In this document: one piece after another, positions 1-8,577 of the stretch | Position numbering within the stretch: the stretch's first letter is position 1 | Layout of the letters: every line of letters starts with the position of its first letter | Assembly (NCBI RefSeq): GCF_003665095.1 | Contig: NZ_RCHV01000002.1 | Location: 4,698,501-4,762,500, forward strand | Direction of reading: 5' to 3' | DNA length: 64,000 nt | Source of the DNA: Streptomyces sp. Z26 | GTDB lineage: Bacteria > Actinomycetota > Actinomycetes > Streptomycetales > Streptomycetaceae | Notes under the pieces: generated by a model | Database searches by the model: none | Told to the model about the DNA's origin: nothing | The model's input: the letters and a program-made list of their open reading frames with translations, nothing else | Made by a program: the position numbers and the translations under genes

Positions 1-448
1 CGATCACGCCGTGCAGCGGGCGTTCGTACGCGCGGGGGTCGCCGTCGAAGCGGACCGGGCCGTCCGCGAGGGCGGCGACGGGCGGCAGGAAACGCATCAC
101 CGTGCCCGCGTTGCCGACGTCGACCGTGACCGGGCCGTGCAGCCCGGCGGGGACGACGCGCCACACCTCGCCGGTCTCGCCGGTGCCGCCGTGCGACGCG
201 TTCGACGGGACCGTCTCCTCGATCCGGGTGCCCAGCGCGCGCAGCGCGCCCGCCATCAACAGGGTGTCGCGGGACCGCAACGGGCGGCGTACCCAGCCCG
301 GTTCGGAGGCCAGGGCGGCGAGCACCAGGGCGCGGTTGGTGACCGACTTGGAACCGGGCACGGTGACGGTCGCGTCGACGGCCCCCTCGGCGAGGGGTGC
401 GGTCCATAGGTCGGGGGCCGTGAGCGCGTGTCCGGCGGGTTCGGTCAT
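1..448 (-). CDS. aroA: 3-phosphoshikimate 1-carboxyvinyltransferase (EPSP synthase), C-terminus outside window
   Basis: This enzyme transfers enolpyruvate from PEP to shikimate-3-phosphate, the sixth step of the shikimate pathway, in the cytoplasm. About 149 N-terminal residues are present and the gene runs off the left edge. The start ATG at 448 gives MTEPAGHALTAPDLW, and near residue 30 there is the substrate-binding motif GSKSVTNRALVLAAL. Further on, DVGNAGTVMRFLPP matches the family's NAGTxxRFL block. The next gene on the same strand ends 40 bases upstream. The identification is secure from the two motifs; only the truncation prevents checking the C-terminal domain. Confidence 0.93.
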   Translation of the reverse strand, partial: MTEPAGHALTAPDLWTAPLAEGAVDATVTVPGSKSVTNRALVLAALASEPGWVRRPLRSRDTLLMAGALRALGTRIEETVPSNASHGGTGETGEVWRVVPAGLHGPVTVDVGNAGTVMRFLPPVAALADGPVRFDGDPRAYERPLHGVI

Positions 449-488
449 GGACCTCACTTTAGTGGCTGCCGACCAGGGCACATCCCGG

Positions 489-1202
489 TCACAGCCCGAG
501 CAGCCAGCGACCACCGCCGATCAACGAGCACAGCGACACGGTGTGGAACAGCAGCAGCCACATCACGGCCGGTACGTGCGTGAGCCGCGCCAGCTGGTCC
601 GCGTCCGAGTCGGGGGCGCCGCCCCGCCGCCGCTTCCCCTGCAACTCGAACACCGGCCGGACGCCGCCCAACAGCAGGAACCACACCGCTCCGTACGCGA
701 ACGCCGCCTGCACCTGCGCGTCCGTCAGCCACGACACCAGCAGGAACGCGCCGCCGGTGACGAAGACGGTCAGCACCCCGTACGCGTTCCGGATCATCAC
801 GAGCATCGCCAGCAGCAGCGCGGTCGCCCCCCACAGGAGGGCGGTGATGTGGTCGGCGGAGAGCAGCCAGGCGCCGCCGAGGCCGAGCAGGGACGGCGCC
901 GTGTAGCCCGCGGCGGCCGTGAGCACCATGCCGATGCCGTACGGCTTGCCGCGGGAGACGGTCAGCCCCGAGGTGTCCGAGTGCAGCCGGATGCCGTCGA
1001 GTTGGCGTCCGGTGAGCAGGGCGACCAGGCCGTGGCCGCCCTCGTGCGCGATCGTCACCGCGTTCCGCGCGACGCGCCACACGCCGTGCGGGGTGACGGC
1101 GGCGAGCGCGACGAGGCCGGTGGCGAAGACCAGCCACCGGTCGGGATCGGGTTGGGTGCCGAAGACCCGGTCCCAGAGTTCTGTGATGCTCGCGATGTCC
1201 AT
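489..1202 (-). CDS. M50-like membrane metallopeptidase
   Basis: This is a predicted integral-membrane zinc protease of 237 residues. I chose the ATG at 1202 (MDIASITELWD); the reading frame stays open for 54 more codons upstream, but those residues are Arg/Pro/His-rich and not protein-like. Near residue 55 lies the HExxH motif in IAHEGGHGLVALL, followed by several hydrophobic segments (for example around the GMVLTAAAGYTAPSLLGLG stretch). The second metal ligand motif of site-2 proteases (NPDG-type) is not obvious, so activity and substrate are unknown. It sits between aroA and the SRAP gene; the upstream gene is divergent. Related actinobacterial proteins are annotated as M50 family. Confidence 0.75.
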   Translation of the reverse strand: MDIASITELWDRVFGTQPDPDRWLVFATGLVALAAVTPHGVWRVARNAVTIAHEGGHGLVALLTGRQLDGIRLHSDTSGLTVSRGKPYGIGMVLTAAAGYTAPSLLGLGGAWLLSADHITALLWGATALLLAMLVMIRNAYGVLTVFVTGGAFLLVSWLTDAQVQAAFAYGAVWFLLLGGVRPVFELQGKRRRGGAPDSDADQLARLTHVPAVMWLLLFHTVSLCSLIGGGRWLLGL

Positions 1203-1366
1203 GTGTCGCTGCGTCCTCCCCTGTTCTCCCCTTGCAACGGGCGGTGACGCCCCGTGGTGCCCCGGCGGTTCCGGGGCGGGGTGGTACGCGTCCCGCCCCG
1301 CACCCGCGCTCCCGGTGTCCCGGTGCTCCGTGCCCCGGCGCCGCGTGCCGTGGCAGTCTGGCACTC

Positions 1367-2194
1367 ATGTGCGGACGTTATGCGGCGAGCAGGAAGCCCG
1401 AGGACCTGGCCGGGGTGTTCGGGGTGGAGAAGTGGGAGCCCACGGAGACCGTGGCGGCCGACTGGAACGTCGCGCCCACGAAGCAGGTCCACGCCGTGCT
1501 GGACCGCCCGCTGAAGGGCGCCGACGACCCGCGCCCCGTACGGCAGTTGCGCACGCTCAAGTGGGGGCTGGTGCCGGGCTGGGCGAAGTCGCCGGACCTG
1601 GGCGTCAAGATGATCAACGCGCGGGCGGAGACGGTGCACGAGAAGTCCTCGTACCGCCGTCCCTTCGCCGCCCGCCGCTGCCTGCTGCCCGCCGACGGCT
1701 ACTACGAGTGGGTCACCGGCAGGCAGGAGCTGGACCTGGAGCAGGAGGGGAAGCGGAAACGCGCCCGCAAGCAGCCGTACTTCGTGACACCGGCGGACGG
1801 GAGCGTGTTCGCGATGGCCGGGCTGTACGAGTTCTGGCGGGACCGTACGCTCGCCGACGACCATCCGCAGGCGTGGTGGGCGACGTGCACGGTGATCACC
1901 ACCGAGGCGGAGACCGCGCTGCTGGCGGACGCCACGGGGGAGGCGGACGCTCCGGGCCCGCAGTCGCTCGCGGACATCCACCCGCGGATGCCGCTGATGC
2001 TGACGCCGGACCGTTGGGACGCCTGGCTGGACCCGGCCCGTACGGACACGGAGGAGCTGCGCGGGCTGCTGGAGCCGCCGCCCACGGGGCTGATGCGCGC
2101 GTACCCGGTGTCGACGGACGTGAGCAACGTACGGAACAACGGGCCGGAGCTGCTGGAGGAGCTGGCGGCGCCCGAGGAGGAGACGCTGTTCTGA
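1367..2194 (+). CDS. SOS response-associated peptidase (SRAP/HMCES/YedK family)
   Basis: The family forms a covalent thiazolidine link through Cys2 to abasic sites in single-stranded DNA and so protects replication forks. The ATG at 1367 gives MCGRYAASRKPEDLAG, placing Cys at position 2, which is the catalytic requirement; the longer open frame upstream would bury it. Other family blocks are visible: WNVAPTKQ near residue 32, MINARAET and the Glu in DGYYEW near residues 80-120, and the His in DIHPRMPLML near residue 205. The length of 275 residues fits the family. Its stop codon overlaps a possible CTG start of the hydrolase that follows, suggesting translational coupling. Confidence 0.92.
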   Translation: MCGRYAASRKPEDLAGVFGVEKWEPTETVAADWNVAPTKQVHAVLDRPLKGADDPRPVRQLRTLKWGLVPGWAKSPDLGVKMINARAETVHEKSSYRRPFAARRCLLPADGYYEWVTGRQELDLEQEGKRKRARKQPYFVTPADGSVFAMAGLYEFWRDRTLADDHPQAWWATCTVITTEAETALLADATGEADAPGPQSLADIHPRMPLMLTPDRWDAWLDPARTDTEELRGLLEPPPTGLMRAYPVSTDVSNVRNNGPELLEELAAPEEETLF

Positions 2195-2868
2195 ACGGCC
2201 ACACGGACGGCGCGGCCGTCGAGACCGTCCCCACCCCCATGGGCGACGCCCGCGTCACCTGGCGCGAGGCCCCCGACGCACGGCTCGTCCTGGCCCTCGG
2301 CCACGGCGCGGGCGGCGGCGTCGAGGCCCGCGACCTGGCCGCGCTCGCCGCCGTACTGCCCGCGGACGGCGTGACCGTCGCCCTCGTCGAACAGCCGTGG
2401 CGGGTCGCGGGGAAGCGGGTCGCCCCGGCGCCCCGCACCCTCGACACCGCCTGGACGGCCCTGTGGCCCGCCCTCACCGCGCGCGGCCTGCCGGTCGTCG
2501 CGGGCGGGCGCAGCGCCGGCGCGCGCGTGGCCTGCCGTACGGGCGCGGGGCTGGGGGCGTGCGCGGTGCTCGCCCTGTCGTTCCCGCTGCACCCGCCCGC
2601 GCGGGCGGGCGCAGCGGCCGATCCGGCGGGCGGGCCGCGGAAGTCGCGGGCGCACGAGCTGGCGGGTACGGGTCTGCCGACGCTCGTCGTGCAGGGCGGA
2701 CGTGATCCCTTCGGCCGGCCCGCCGAGTTCCCGGCGGGCACGCGGCTCGTCGAGGTGCCGGACGGCGACCACGGTTTCGCGGTGCCGAAGCGGGCGGCGA
2801 CGGGGCAGGAGGAGGCGCTGGGGGTGCTCACGGAGGGCGTACGGGACTGGCTGCGCGCGCTGCCCTGA
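2191..2868 (+). CDS. alpha/beta-hydrolase family protein (KANL3/Tex30-like dienelactone hydrolase fold)
   Basis: This is a small cytoplasmic alpha/beta hydrolase of unknown substrate. Visible landmarks are the oxyanion-region motif LGHGAGGG, the nucleophile elbow GGRSAGARVA with Ser in G-R-S-A-G, an acid region TLVVQGGRDPFGRP, and the catalytic His in VPDGDHGFAVPKR near the C-terminus. The start is uncertain. CTG at 2191 overlaps the previous stop (CTGA), has a strong GAGGAGGAG Shine-Dalgarno 8 bases upstream and keeps the VETVPTPMGDAR stretch I recall as conserved. The first ATG, at 2239, lacks a good ribosome site. The gene is probably co-transcribed with the SRAP gene. Confidence 0.8.
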   Translation: MNGHTDGAAVETVPTPMGDARVTWREAPDARLVLALGHGAGGGVEARDLAALAAVLPADGVTVALVEQPWRVAGKRVAPAPRTLDTAWTALWPALTARGLPVVAGGRSAGARVACRTGAGLGACAVLALSFPLHPPARAGAAADPAGGPRKSRAHELAGTGLPTLVVQGGRDPFGRPAEFPAGTRLVEVPDGDHGFAVPKRAATGQEEALGVLTEGVRDWLRALP

Positions 2869-2915
2869 CCGGTCGGCCCCGGTTGCCGGCGCCGACCGCC
2901 GGTGTGCGGCCGTAC

Positions 2916-2942
2916 GGGAATGCGTCGGGCGGTGCGGCTGTT
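2916..2942 (+). promoter_or_regulatory. SigR-dependent autoregulatory promoter (sigRp2-type)
   Basis: The sequence GGGAAT (2916-2921), exactly 18 bases, then GTTG (from 2940) matches the known SigR consensus GGAAT-N18-GTT. It lies 44 bases upstream of an ATG at 2986 that would start the long SigR isoform, so a SigR-made transcript would encode that form. The promoter is seen in sequence; its use is inferred from S. coelicolor. Confidence 0.82.
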
Positions 2943-2985
2943 GACGGGTACACCAAGCACGTCTCGACGAGAGGAAGCCGCCCCC

Positions 2986-3150
2986 ATGGGTTCTGTCGCT
3001 TGCCCGCAGCGTCCCCAGGCCGCTGACCTGGACTGGGCCACGCTCGCGCTGGCCGGTGCCCCGAAGATCCCGGCGGCGCGGGAAGTGGATCGTCGTCTAT
3101 TCTCCGATTCGAGCGGGTCCTTCTTCGGGCCCGGCACACCATCGGAGGAG
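2986..3150 (+). other. N-terminal extension of the long SigR isoform (SigR')
   Basis: An ATG at 2986, preceded by GAGGAAG about nine bases upstream, opens 55 in-frame codons before the GTG start of sigR at 3151. In S. coelicolor the unstable, stress-induced SigR' carries, as I recall, exactly 55 extra residues, so this extension is very likely functional. It would be made only from the upstream SigR-dependent transcript, giving a self-limiting burst of sigma activity. Confidence 0.75.
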
Positions 3151-3906
3151 GTGGGTCCGGTCACCGGGACCGACGACGGCACGGAGAGCACGCCGAACAC
3201 GCCGCACGAGACCACCGCGGAGCGCAGCGCGCGCTTCGAGCGGGACGCCCTCACGTTCCTGGACCAGATGTACTCCGCCGCCCTCCGTATGACGCGGAAC
3301 CCGGCCGACGCGGAGGACCTCGTACAGGAGACCTACGCGAAGGCGTACGCGTCGTTCCACCAGTTCCGCGAGGGCACCAACCTCAAGGCGTGGCTGTACC
3401 GCATCCTCACCAACACCTTCATCAACTCGTACCGCAAGAAGCAGCGTGAGCCGCAGCGCAGCGCCGCCGAGGAGATCGAGGACTGGCAGCTGGCGCGCGC
3501 CGAGTCGCACATGTCGACCGGGCTCCGTTCCGCGGAGGCGCAGGCGCTGGACCACCTGCCGGACTCCGACGTGAAGGAGGCGCTCCAGGCGATCCCGGAG
3601 GAATTCCGCATCGCGGTGTACCTCGCGGACGTCGAGGGGTTTGCGTACAAGGAGATCGCGGACATCATGGGGACACCCATCGGCACGGTGATGTCGCGTC
3701 TGCACCGCGGACGGCGGCAGCTGCGCGGCATGCTGGAGGACTACGCCCGCGACCGGGGCCTGGTCCCGGCGGGCACCGCGTCCGCGTCGAGCGGGTCGGC
3801 TCCGGGGCGGCCGGAGTACGGCACCTCCCCGGCGCAGTCGGGACACGACGGCTCCCCGGCGGGTCCGGGTGACACGTCGCACGACCGGAAAGGCTCGGGT
3901 TCATGA
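3151..3906 (+). CDS. sigR: ECF sigma factor SigR, thiol-oxidative stress
   Basis: SigR directs RNA polymerase to thiol-redox, protease and chaperone genes during disulfide stress. The GTG at 3151 gives a 251-residue protein starting (V)GPVTGTDDG. Region 2 is visible in LYSAALRMTRNPADAEDLVQ-type sequence with EDLVQETYAKAY, and region 4 in FAYKEIADIMGTPIGTVMSR, a DNA-binding HTH. A Ser/Gly/Pro-rich C-terminal tail of about 45 residues follows and looks disordered. Its stop overlaps the rsrA start as ATGA, the usual coupling between a sigma factor and its anti-sigma. Regulation is by the promoter at 2916 and by RsrA sequestration. A longer isoform from 2986 is annotated separately. Confidence 0.95.
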   Translation: MGPVTGTDDGTESTPNTPHETTAERSARFERDALTFLDQMYSAALRMTRNPADAEDLVQETYAKAYASFHQFREGTNLKAWLYRILTNTFINSYRKKQREPQRSAAEEIEDWQLARAESHMSTGLRSAEAQALDHLPDSDVKEALQAIPEEFRIAVYLADVEGFAYKEIADIMGTPIGTVMSRLHRGRRQLRGMLEDYARDRGLVPAGTASASSGSAPGRPEYGTSPAQSGHDGSPAGPGDTSHDRKGSGS

Positions 3907-4226
3907 GTTGCGGAGAGCCGCATGAGATGGACTGCTCCGAGGTCCTGGACCATCTCTACGAGTACCTCGACCAGGAGATGCCCGACAGGGACTGCGAGAA
4001 GTTCAAGGAGCACTTCGACGAATGCTCCCCGTGCTTCGAGAAGTACGGGTTGGAGCAGGAGGTCAAGAAGCTCGTGAAGCGCTGCTGCGGGCGGGACGAC
4101 GTCCCGTCGGACCTGCGCTCGAAAGTCATGGGCCGGATCGAGATGATCCGCGCGGGCGACGCGGCCCCCGAGGAGTCCGCCGGCGGCGACACCCCGGCGG
4201 GCGGCCCGCGCGGGAAGCTCGCCTGA
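3903..4226 (+). CDS. rsrA: zinc-binding redox-sensing anti-sigma factor RsrA
   Basis: RsrA holds SigR inactive when reduced and zinc-bound, and releases it when oxidised. The 107-residue protein has cysteines at 3, 11, 31, 41, 44, 61 and 62, the full set described for S. coelicolor RsrA. The ZAS motif is His37-x3-Cys41-x2-Cys44 (HFDECSPC). Cys11 with Cys44 would form the trigger disulfide. The ATG overlaps the sigR stop, so synthesis is coupled. The C-terminal 20 residues are Gly/Pro-rich and probably flexible. The identification is certain by motif and context. Confidence 0.97.
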   Translation: MSCGEPHEMDCSEVLDHLYEYLDQEMPDRDCEKFKEHFDECSPCFEKYGLEQEVKKLVKRCCGRDDVPSDLRSKVMGRIEMIRAGDAAPEESAGGDTPAGGPRGKLA

Positions 4227-4499
4227 CGCGCACGGCCTGAGGCGCGCGCCCCGGTGCACGCGGTCCGGCGCGCTCCGACGCCCCCGCGCGGGCCGTAACG
4301 GCCGCCGCCCGTACGGCAGTTGAGCGCGGAACGGTAGCCTCCAGCCGCCGATTCACCCGATCGTGTGGGCCCGCCGTCACCCGCCGGGACCAATGCGCGC
4401 ATGAGCCCGCGCGAACCCCCGGCGGCGGCCTATTCTCCCCAACCTGTGCGTTACGGGACCGCGTGGCACACCACCGCGCGGTACGGGGGAGGAGTCGCC

Positions 4500-5942
4500 A
4501 TGCGGGAACGGGGTGCGGCGCTGCCGTGGGGCGGGCGCCTCCTCATCGTGTGCGCCGCGGCCGCCGCCACCGGCTGCGCGCTGCCCGCCGTCGCCCAGCC
4601 GGGCGGCACCGACTGGGCCGCGCTGCTGCCGCTCGCCGCGCTCTACGCGCTGTGCGAGTGGGTGCCCCGCTGCCCCCTGGTCGGCCACCGGGTGCCGCAG
4701 CGCATCGGCCCGCTGTTCCCCGTACTCCTCACGGCCGCCTTCCTGCTCCCGCCCGCCGCCGCGGCGCTCGCCCCGCTCCCCGGCGCGCTCTGCGGCCGGG
4801 TCGAGCCGCGCCACGCGTCCGCGCGCCGCGTGTGGCACGCCGCGCAGCTCGCGCTGGCCGCGTACGCCGCCGCGCACGTGCGGCTGCTGCTGGCCGGTCC
4901 GGACGCGGCCGTGGCGGCCGCCGCCGACTTCCCCGGCGCGCTGCTCCCGGCGTGCGCCACCGCGCTGACGTTCTGCGCCGTCGTCGGGCTCCTCGACGGC
5001 GCGGTCCTGGTCGCCGCCGAACGCTGCGCGCCGCGCGCCGCGTGGCGCGGGCGGCTGCTCCGGGACGCGGGCGCGTACGCCGTGCACGGTCTGGCCGGGC
5101 TGATGATGGCGGTGCTGTGGCGCAGCCCGTACGGGCCGGTGGCCGCGCTGTTCGTGCTGCTGCCGATGTACCTGTGCGCCTGGGTCTTCGCGCAGTACCA
5201 CCGCGAGCGCGCCGCCCACCAGGCCACCATCCGCGCCCTGGTGCAGGCCGTCGACATCAAGGACCGCTACACCCGCGGCCACAGCGAACGCGTCGGCCGC
5301 GCCTCCGTGCTGATCGCCCGCGAGCTGGGCATGGACGAGGAGCGTACGGAGGCCCTCCGTTTCGCGGGCATCCTGCACGACGTCGGGAAGCTGGGCGTGC
5401 CCACCCGGCTGCTGCGCAAGGAGGGCCCGCTCACCGACGAGGAGACGCGGGTCGTGCGGCTGCATCCCGAGTACGGGCACGAGATGGTGCGCGGCATCCG
5501 CTTCCTCGGCGACGTGCGGTGCGCGATCCTCCACCACCACGAGCGCCTCGACGGGCGCGGTTACCCGTACGGGCTCAGCGGCGGGCAGATTCCCGAGTTC
5601 GCCCGGGTGGTCGCGGTGGCGGACGCGTTCGACGCGATGACCTCCACCCGTTCGTACCGCCGGGCGCTGCCCGTGCCGCGCGCCGTCGCGGAGCTGGAGG
5701 ACTGCGCGGGCACGCAGTTCGACCCGCGGATGGTCGCGGCGCTGTGCCGGGCGCTGGAGCGGGAGGGCTGGTCGCCCGCGGCGACGGCCGACGACACCGG
5801 CGACGCGGCGTACGCCGACGGCCCGGCCGGTACGCAGCCGTACGGACCGGCCCCCGACCTTCCCGACCTTCCCGACCTGCTCGCGGGCCTGCCCGGCGCG
5901 CGGTCCGGGGGCCGGGCCCCGGCGGGCGGGCGGCGGGCATGA
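4500..5942 (+). CDS. membrane HD-GYP domain phosphodiesterase
   Basis: This is a predicted cyclic-di-GMP phosphodiesterase of 480 residues. The ATG at 4500 is preceded by a strong GGGGGAGGAG site. Roughly residues 15-240 contain six or so hydrophobic segments (a membrane sensor region), followed by the HD-GYP domain from about residue 250. All key blocks are present: HSERVGRAS, HDVGKLG, HHHERLDGRGYP and the distal GTQFDP, so catalysis is plausible. The C-terminus has an Asp-Leu-Pro triplet repeat and a Gly/Arg tail. It overlaps the next HD gene by four bases (ATGA). I recall a conserved pair of HD-GYP genes, HdgA and HdgB, in Streptomyces and think this is it. Confidence 0.88.
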   Translation: MRERGAALPWGGRLLIVCAAAAATGCALPAVAQPGGTDWAALLPLAALYALCEWVPRCPLVGHRVPQRIGPLFPVLLTAAFLLPPAAAALAPLPGALCGRVEPRHASARRVWHAAQLALAAYAAAHVRLLLAGPDAAVAAAADFPGALLPACATALTFCAVVGLLDGAVLVAAERCAPRAAWRGRLLRDAGAYAVHGLAGLMMAVLWRSPYGPVAALFVLLPMYLCAWVFAQYHRERAAHQATIRALVQAVDIKDRYTRGHSERVGRASVLIARELGMDEERTEALRFAGILHDVGKLGVPTRLLRKEGPLTDEETRVVRLHPEYGHEMVRGIRFLGDVRCAILHHHERLDGRGYPYGLSGGQIPEFARVVAVADAFDAMTSTRSYRRALPVPRAVAELEDCAGTQFDPRMVAALCRALEREGWSPAATADDTGDAAYADGPAGTQPYGPAPDLPDLPDLLAGLPGARSGGRAPAGGRRA

Positions 5943-7342
5943 GCCGCCGGGTGGCGGTGGTGTACGCGGGCGCGCTGCTGCTCGGCGTCGCCGCGACGGC
6001 GTACACGCTGGCGCGCGGGCTCCAACAGCCCACCGTGGCGCTCGCCTTCGGGCTGGTGATCGCGGTGGGCGAGGCCGTACGGGTGCGGCTGCCGGGCGTG
6101 GACGGCCCGGCGGACGGCGCCGACGGCACCGTCGGCCCGCTGGGCGCGGCCGGTGCCCTCGGGTACGCCCTGCTCGGTGACGCGGGCGGGCAGGCGACCG
6201 GGCACGGCGTGCTCCAGGTCGTCGCCGTCGTCGTGGCGGCGACGCTGACCGGCCTGGCGCCGCACCTCCTCGGGGCGGGCGCGGCGGACCGCGCCCCCGT
6301 GCTGGACCAGGCGGTGCGCCGCGTGCACGTCGCCGCGTTCGCCGCCGTCTGCTTCCAACCCGCGTACAGCACCGGTGTGTGGGAGCGCTGGCTCGGCACC
6401 GGCCCGTACTACGCGCTGTGGCTGCTCGCCGTCGTCCTGCTCTCCGCCGTGTGCGACGCGGTGCTCGCCGCCGCCCTCGCCGCGGGCCGTACGGGCTGGC
6501 CGTACGCGCCGCTGCTGCGCGACCGGCTGCGGGCCACCGTCGGGATCGTCCCGGCGATCGCCGCGACCGGGGCGGTGATCGCGCTCGCCGTCGCGGTGGC
6601 GGGGCTGTGGGCGCTGCCGGTGTTCTGCGTGCCGCTGCTGCTCACGCAGTTCTCGTTCCGGCGGTACGCGTCGGTGCGCACCACCTACCGGCAGACGATC
6701 ACGTCCCTCGCGCGGGCCACCGAGGTCGCCGGTTACACCCGGCCGGGCCACGCCCGCCGCGTCGCCGCGCTCAGTCGCGCGGTGGCACGCGAACTGGGGC
6801 TGGGCGAGCCGGAGTTGACGGTGCTGGAGTACGCCGCCCTCATGCACGACATCGGGCAGCTCTCCCTCGTCGACCCGGTGGCCGCCGGGGCGACCGAGCC
6901 GCTGGAGCCCGCCGAGCGCCGCCGCATCGCCCTGCTGGGCGGCGCGGTCGTGCGGCAGACGGGGGTGCCCGCGGAGGTCGCCGTCGTGGTCGAGCGCCAG
7001 GCCGACCCGTACCGCGAGCAGCCGCTCACCGCCCGCATCGTGCGCGCCGTCAACGCGTACGAGGACCTCGTGGCCCGATCCGGTGACAGTCACCCGGACG
7101 GCGTGGACGGCGACGGAGCGGGCGACGGCGGTACGGGGCGGCCGGCGTCCGTGGACCGTACGGGGGCGGGGCAGGAACGGGGGCGGGACGTGCGGGACGC
7201 GTGTGACGTACGCGACGTGCGGGACGGGATCGCCGGTCCGCTGCACGCGCTGGAGCGGCTGCGGCTGGGGTGCGCGAGGGAGTACGACCCCCGTGTGGTG
7301 GAAGCGCTCAGCCGGGTCGTGGCCGAGGGCAAGGTGGCCTGA
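5939..7342 (+). CDS. second membrane HD-domain protein, degenerate HD-GYP
   Basis: This 467-residue protein is translationally coupled to the preceding HD-GYP gene and has the same plan: hydrophobic segments in the first 250 residues, then an HD domain. The HD pair survives in the MHDIGQL block, and PGHARRVAALS resembles the first helix. The HHExxDGxGYP signature is replaced by a VVERQADPYREQ-like stretch, so cyclic-di-GMP hydrolysis is doubtful. A Gly/Asp/Arg-rich insertion interrupts the domain before the EYDPRVVEAL end block. It may be a regulatory partner or heterodimer subunit of the upstream enzyme. No stop or frameshift suggests decay. Confidence 0.82.
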   Translation: MSRRVAVVYAGALLLGVAATAYTLARGLQQPTVALAFGLVIAVGEAVRVRLPGVDGPADGADGTVGPLGAAGALGYALLGDAGGQATGHGVLQVVAVVVAATLTGLAPHLLGAGAADRAPVLDQAVRRVHVAAFAAVCFQPAYSTGVWERWLGTGPYYALWLLAVVLLSAVCDAVLAAALAAGRTGWPYAPLLRDRLRATVGIVPAIAATGAVIALAVAVAGLWALPVFCVPLLLTQFSFRRYASVRTTYRQTITSLARATEVAGYTRPGHARRVAALSRAVARELGLGEPELTVLEYAALMHDIGQLSLVDPVAAGATEPLEPAERRRIALLGGAVVRQTGVPAEVAVVVERQADPYREQPLTARIVRAVNAYEDLVARSGDSHPDGVDGDGAGDGGTGRPASVDRTGAGQERGRDVRDACDVRDVRDGIAGPLHALERLRLGCAREYDPRVVEALSRVVAEGKVA

Positions 7343-7462
7343 CGCACGGGTAGTGAGCGGGCACCCGAGTGGGCATGGTTGGATGCGAAGAGGGGAACCG
7401 GAAAGCGCGGAAGCGGCCCGCGGGACATGCTCGTGGAGCACCGTACGGGCCCCGTGCGGGAC

Positions 7463-8503
7463 ATGGCAGACCACCGGCAGGCGGGAATCAGGCGGCACAT
7501 CGTGAGGATCTTCGGCAAGGTGCGGCACCGGCCCTCCGCTTCCTGGCGGCAGGCGACGGACCGCGCGTTCACGCTCATAGGCGACGGGCGTTACGAGGAC
7601 GCCGGCGCCCTGCTGACGCGTGCCGCCGACCTGGAGCCGTGGCTCTCGGAGTCGTGGTTCAACCTCGCGCTGCTGCACAAGTTCCGGCACGACTGGGAGC
7701 AGGCGCGCGCCGCCGGGCTGCGCGCCGTGGCGCTGCTCGACCGCGAGGCCGGGGCGCCCGACTGGTGGAACGTCGGCATCGCCGCCACCGCCCTCCAGGA
7801 CTGGCCGCTCGCCCGGCGCGCCTGGCAGGCGTACGGGCTGCGGGTGCCGGGCGAGGCGCACGGCTCGGCGGCCGCCGGGGAGCCGACCGGGATGCAGCTG
7901 GGCAGCGCCGCCGTACGGCTCTCGCCGGAGGGCGAGGCGGAGGTCGTCTGGGGGCGGCGGATCGATCCGGCACGGCTGGAGATCCAGAGCATCCCGCTGC
8001 CGTCGTCCGGCCGCCGCTGGGGCGAGGTCGTGCTGCACGACGGCGTCCCGCACGGCGAGCGGACCACCGCGGCGGGCCCGGCGTACCCGGTCTTCGACGA
8101 GATCGAGCTGTGGGCCCCCTCGCCGGTGCCGACCTGGGTGGTGCTCATCGACGCCGCCACCGAGTCCGACCGGGACGCGCTCGAACGGCTCGCGGCCGAG
8201 GCCGGGTTCGCCGCCGAGGACTGGTCGTCGTCCGTACGACTGCTGTGTCGTTCCTGCTCCGAGAGCCGGATGCCCAGCGACGAGGGCGACGGCACGCTGC
8301 ACCTCGACCCGCACGACCACAGCTCGCCCGGCCACCCCGGACCGCTGGGGCACATGACGGCGGGCGGCCCCGGCGACCTGTGGGTGCCGGAGCGCGAGTG
8401 CGGGCTCGCGGCCCCGGCCGGGCTGGTGCGCGGGCTGCTCGACGGCTGGGCGGCGGACAGTCCGGACAGCCGGGAGTGGCGGGATCTGGAAGAGGTCTGC
8501 TGA
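7463..8503 (+). CDS. TPR-like protein of unknown function
   Basis: This is a soluble protein of about 346 residues. An N-terminal region with helix pairs (RAFTLIGDGRYEDAGALL and WFNLALLHKFRHDWEQARA) reads as tetratricopeptide repeats over residues 25-110, and a C-terminal mixed region follows with CRSCSESRMPSDEGDG. That last part contains a CxxC pair that could bind metal. The start is uncertain: a TTG at 7379 and an ATG at 7427 are in the same frame. I chose MADHRQAG because it begins ordinary-looking protein. The gene sits between the HD pair and peptide deformylase with no clear operon signal. I do not recognise a function. Confidence 0.72.
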   Translation: MADHRQAGIRRHIVRIFGKVRHRPSASWRQATDRAFTLIGDGRYEDAGALLTRAADLEPWLSESWFNLALLHKFRHDWEQARAAGLRAVALLDREAGAPDWWNVGIAATALQDWPLARRAWQAYGLRVPGEAHGSAAAGEPTGMQLGSAAVRLSPEGEAEVVWGRRIDPARLEIQSIPLPSSGRRWGEVVLHDGVPHGERTTAAGPAYPVFDEIELWAPSPVPTWVVLIDAATESDRDALERLAAEAGFAAEDWSSSVRLLCRSCSESRMPSDEGDGTLHLDPHDHSSPGHPGPLGHMTAGGPGDLWVPERECGLAAPAGLVRGLLDGWAADSPDSREWRDLEEVC

Positions 8504-8577
8504 CCGCGCCGTAGGCTGTACGGCGTACGGACAGTGTGGTCCCGGGGCACCCGGGCGTGAGGAAGGCGTACGACGGC

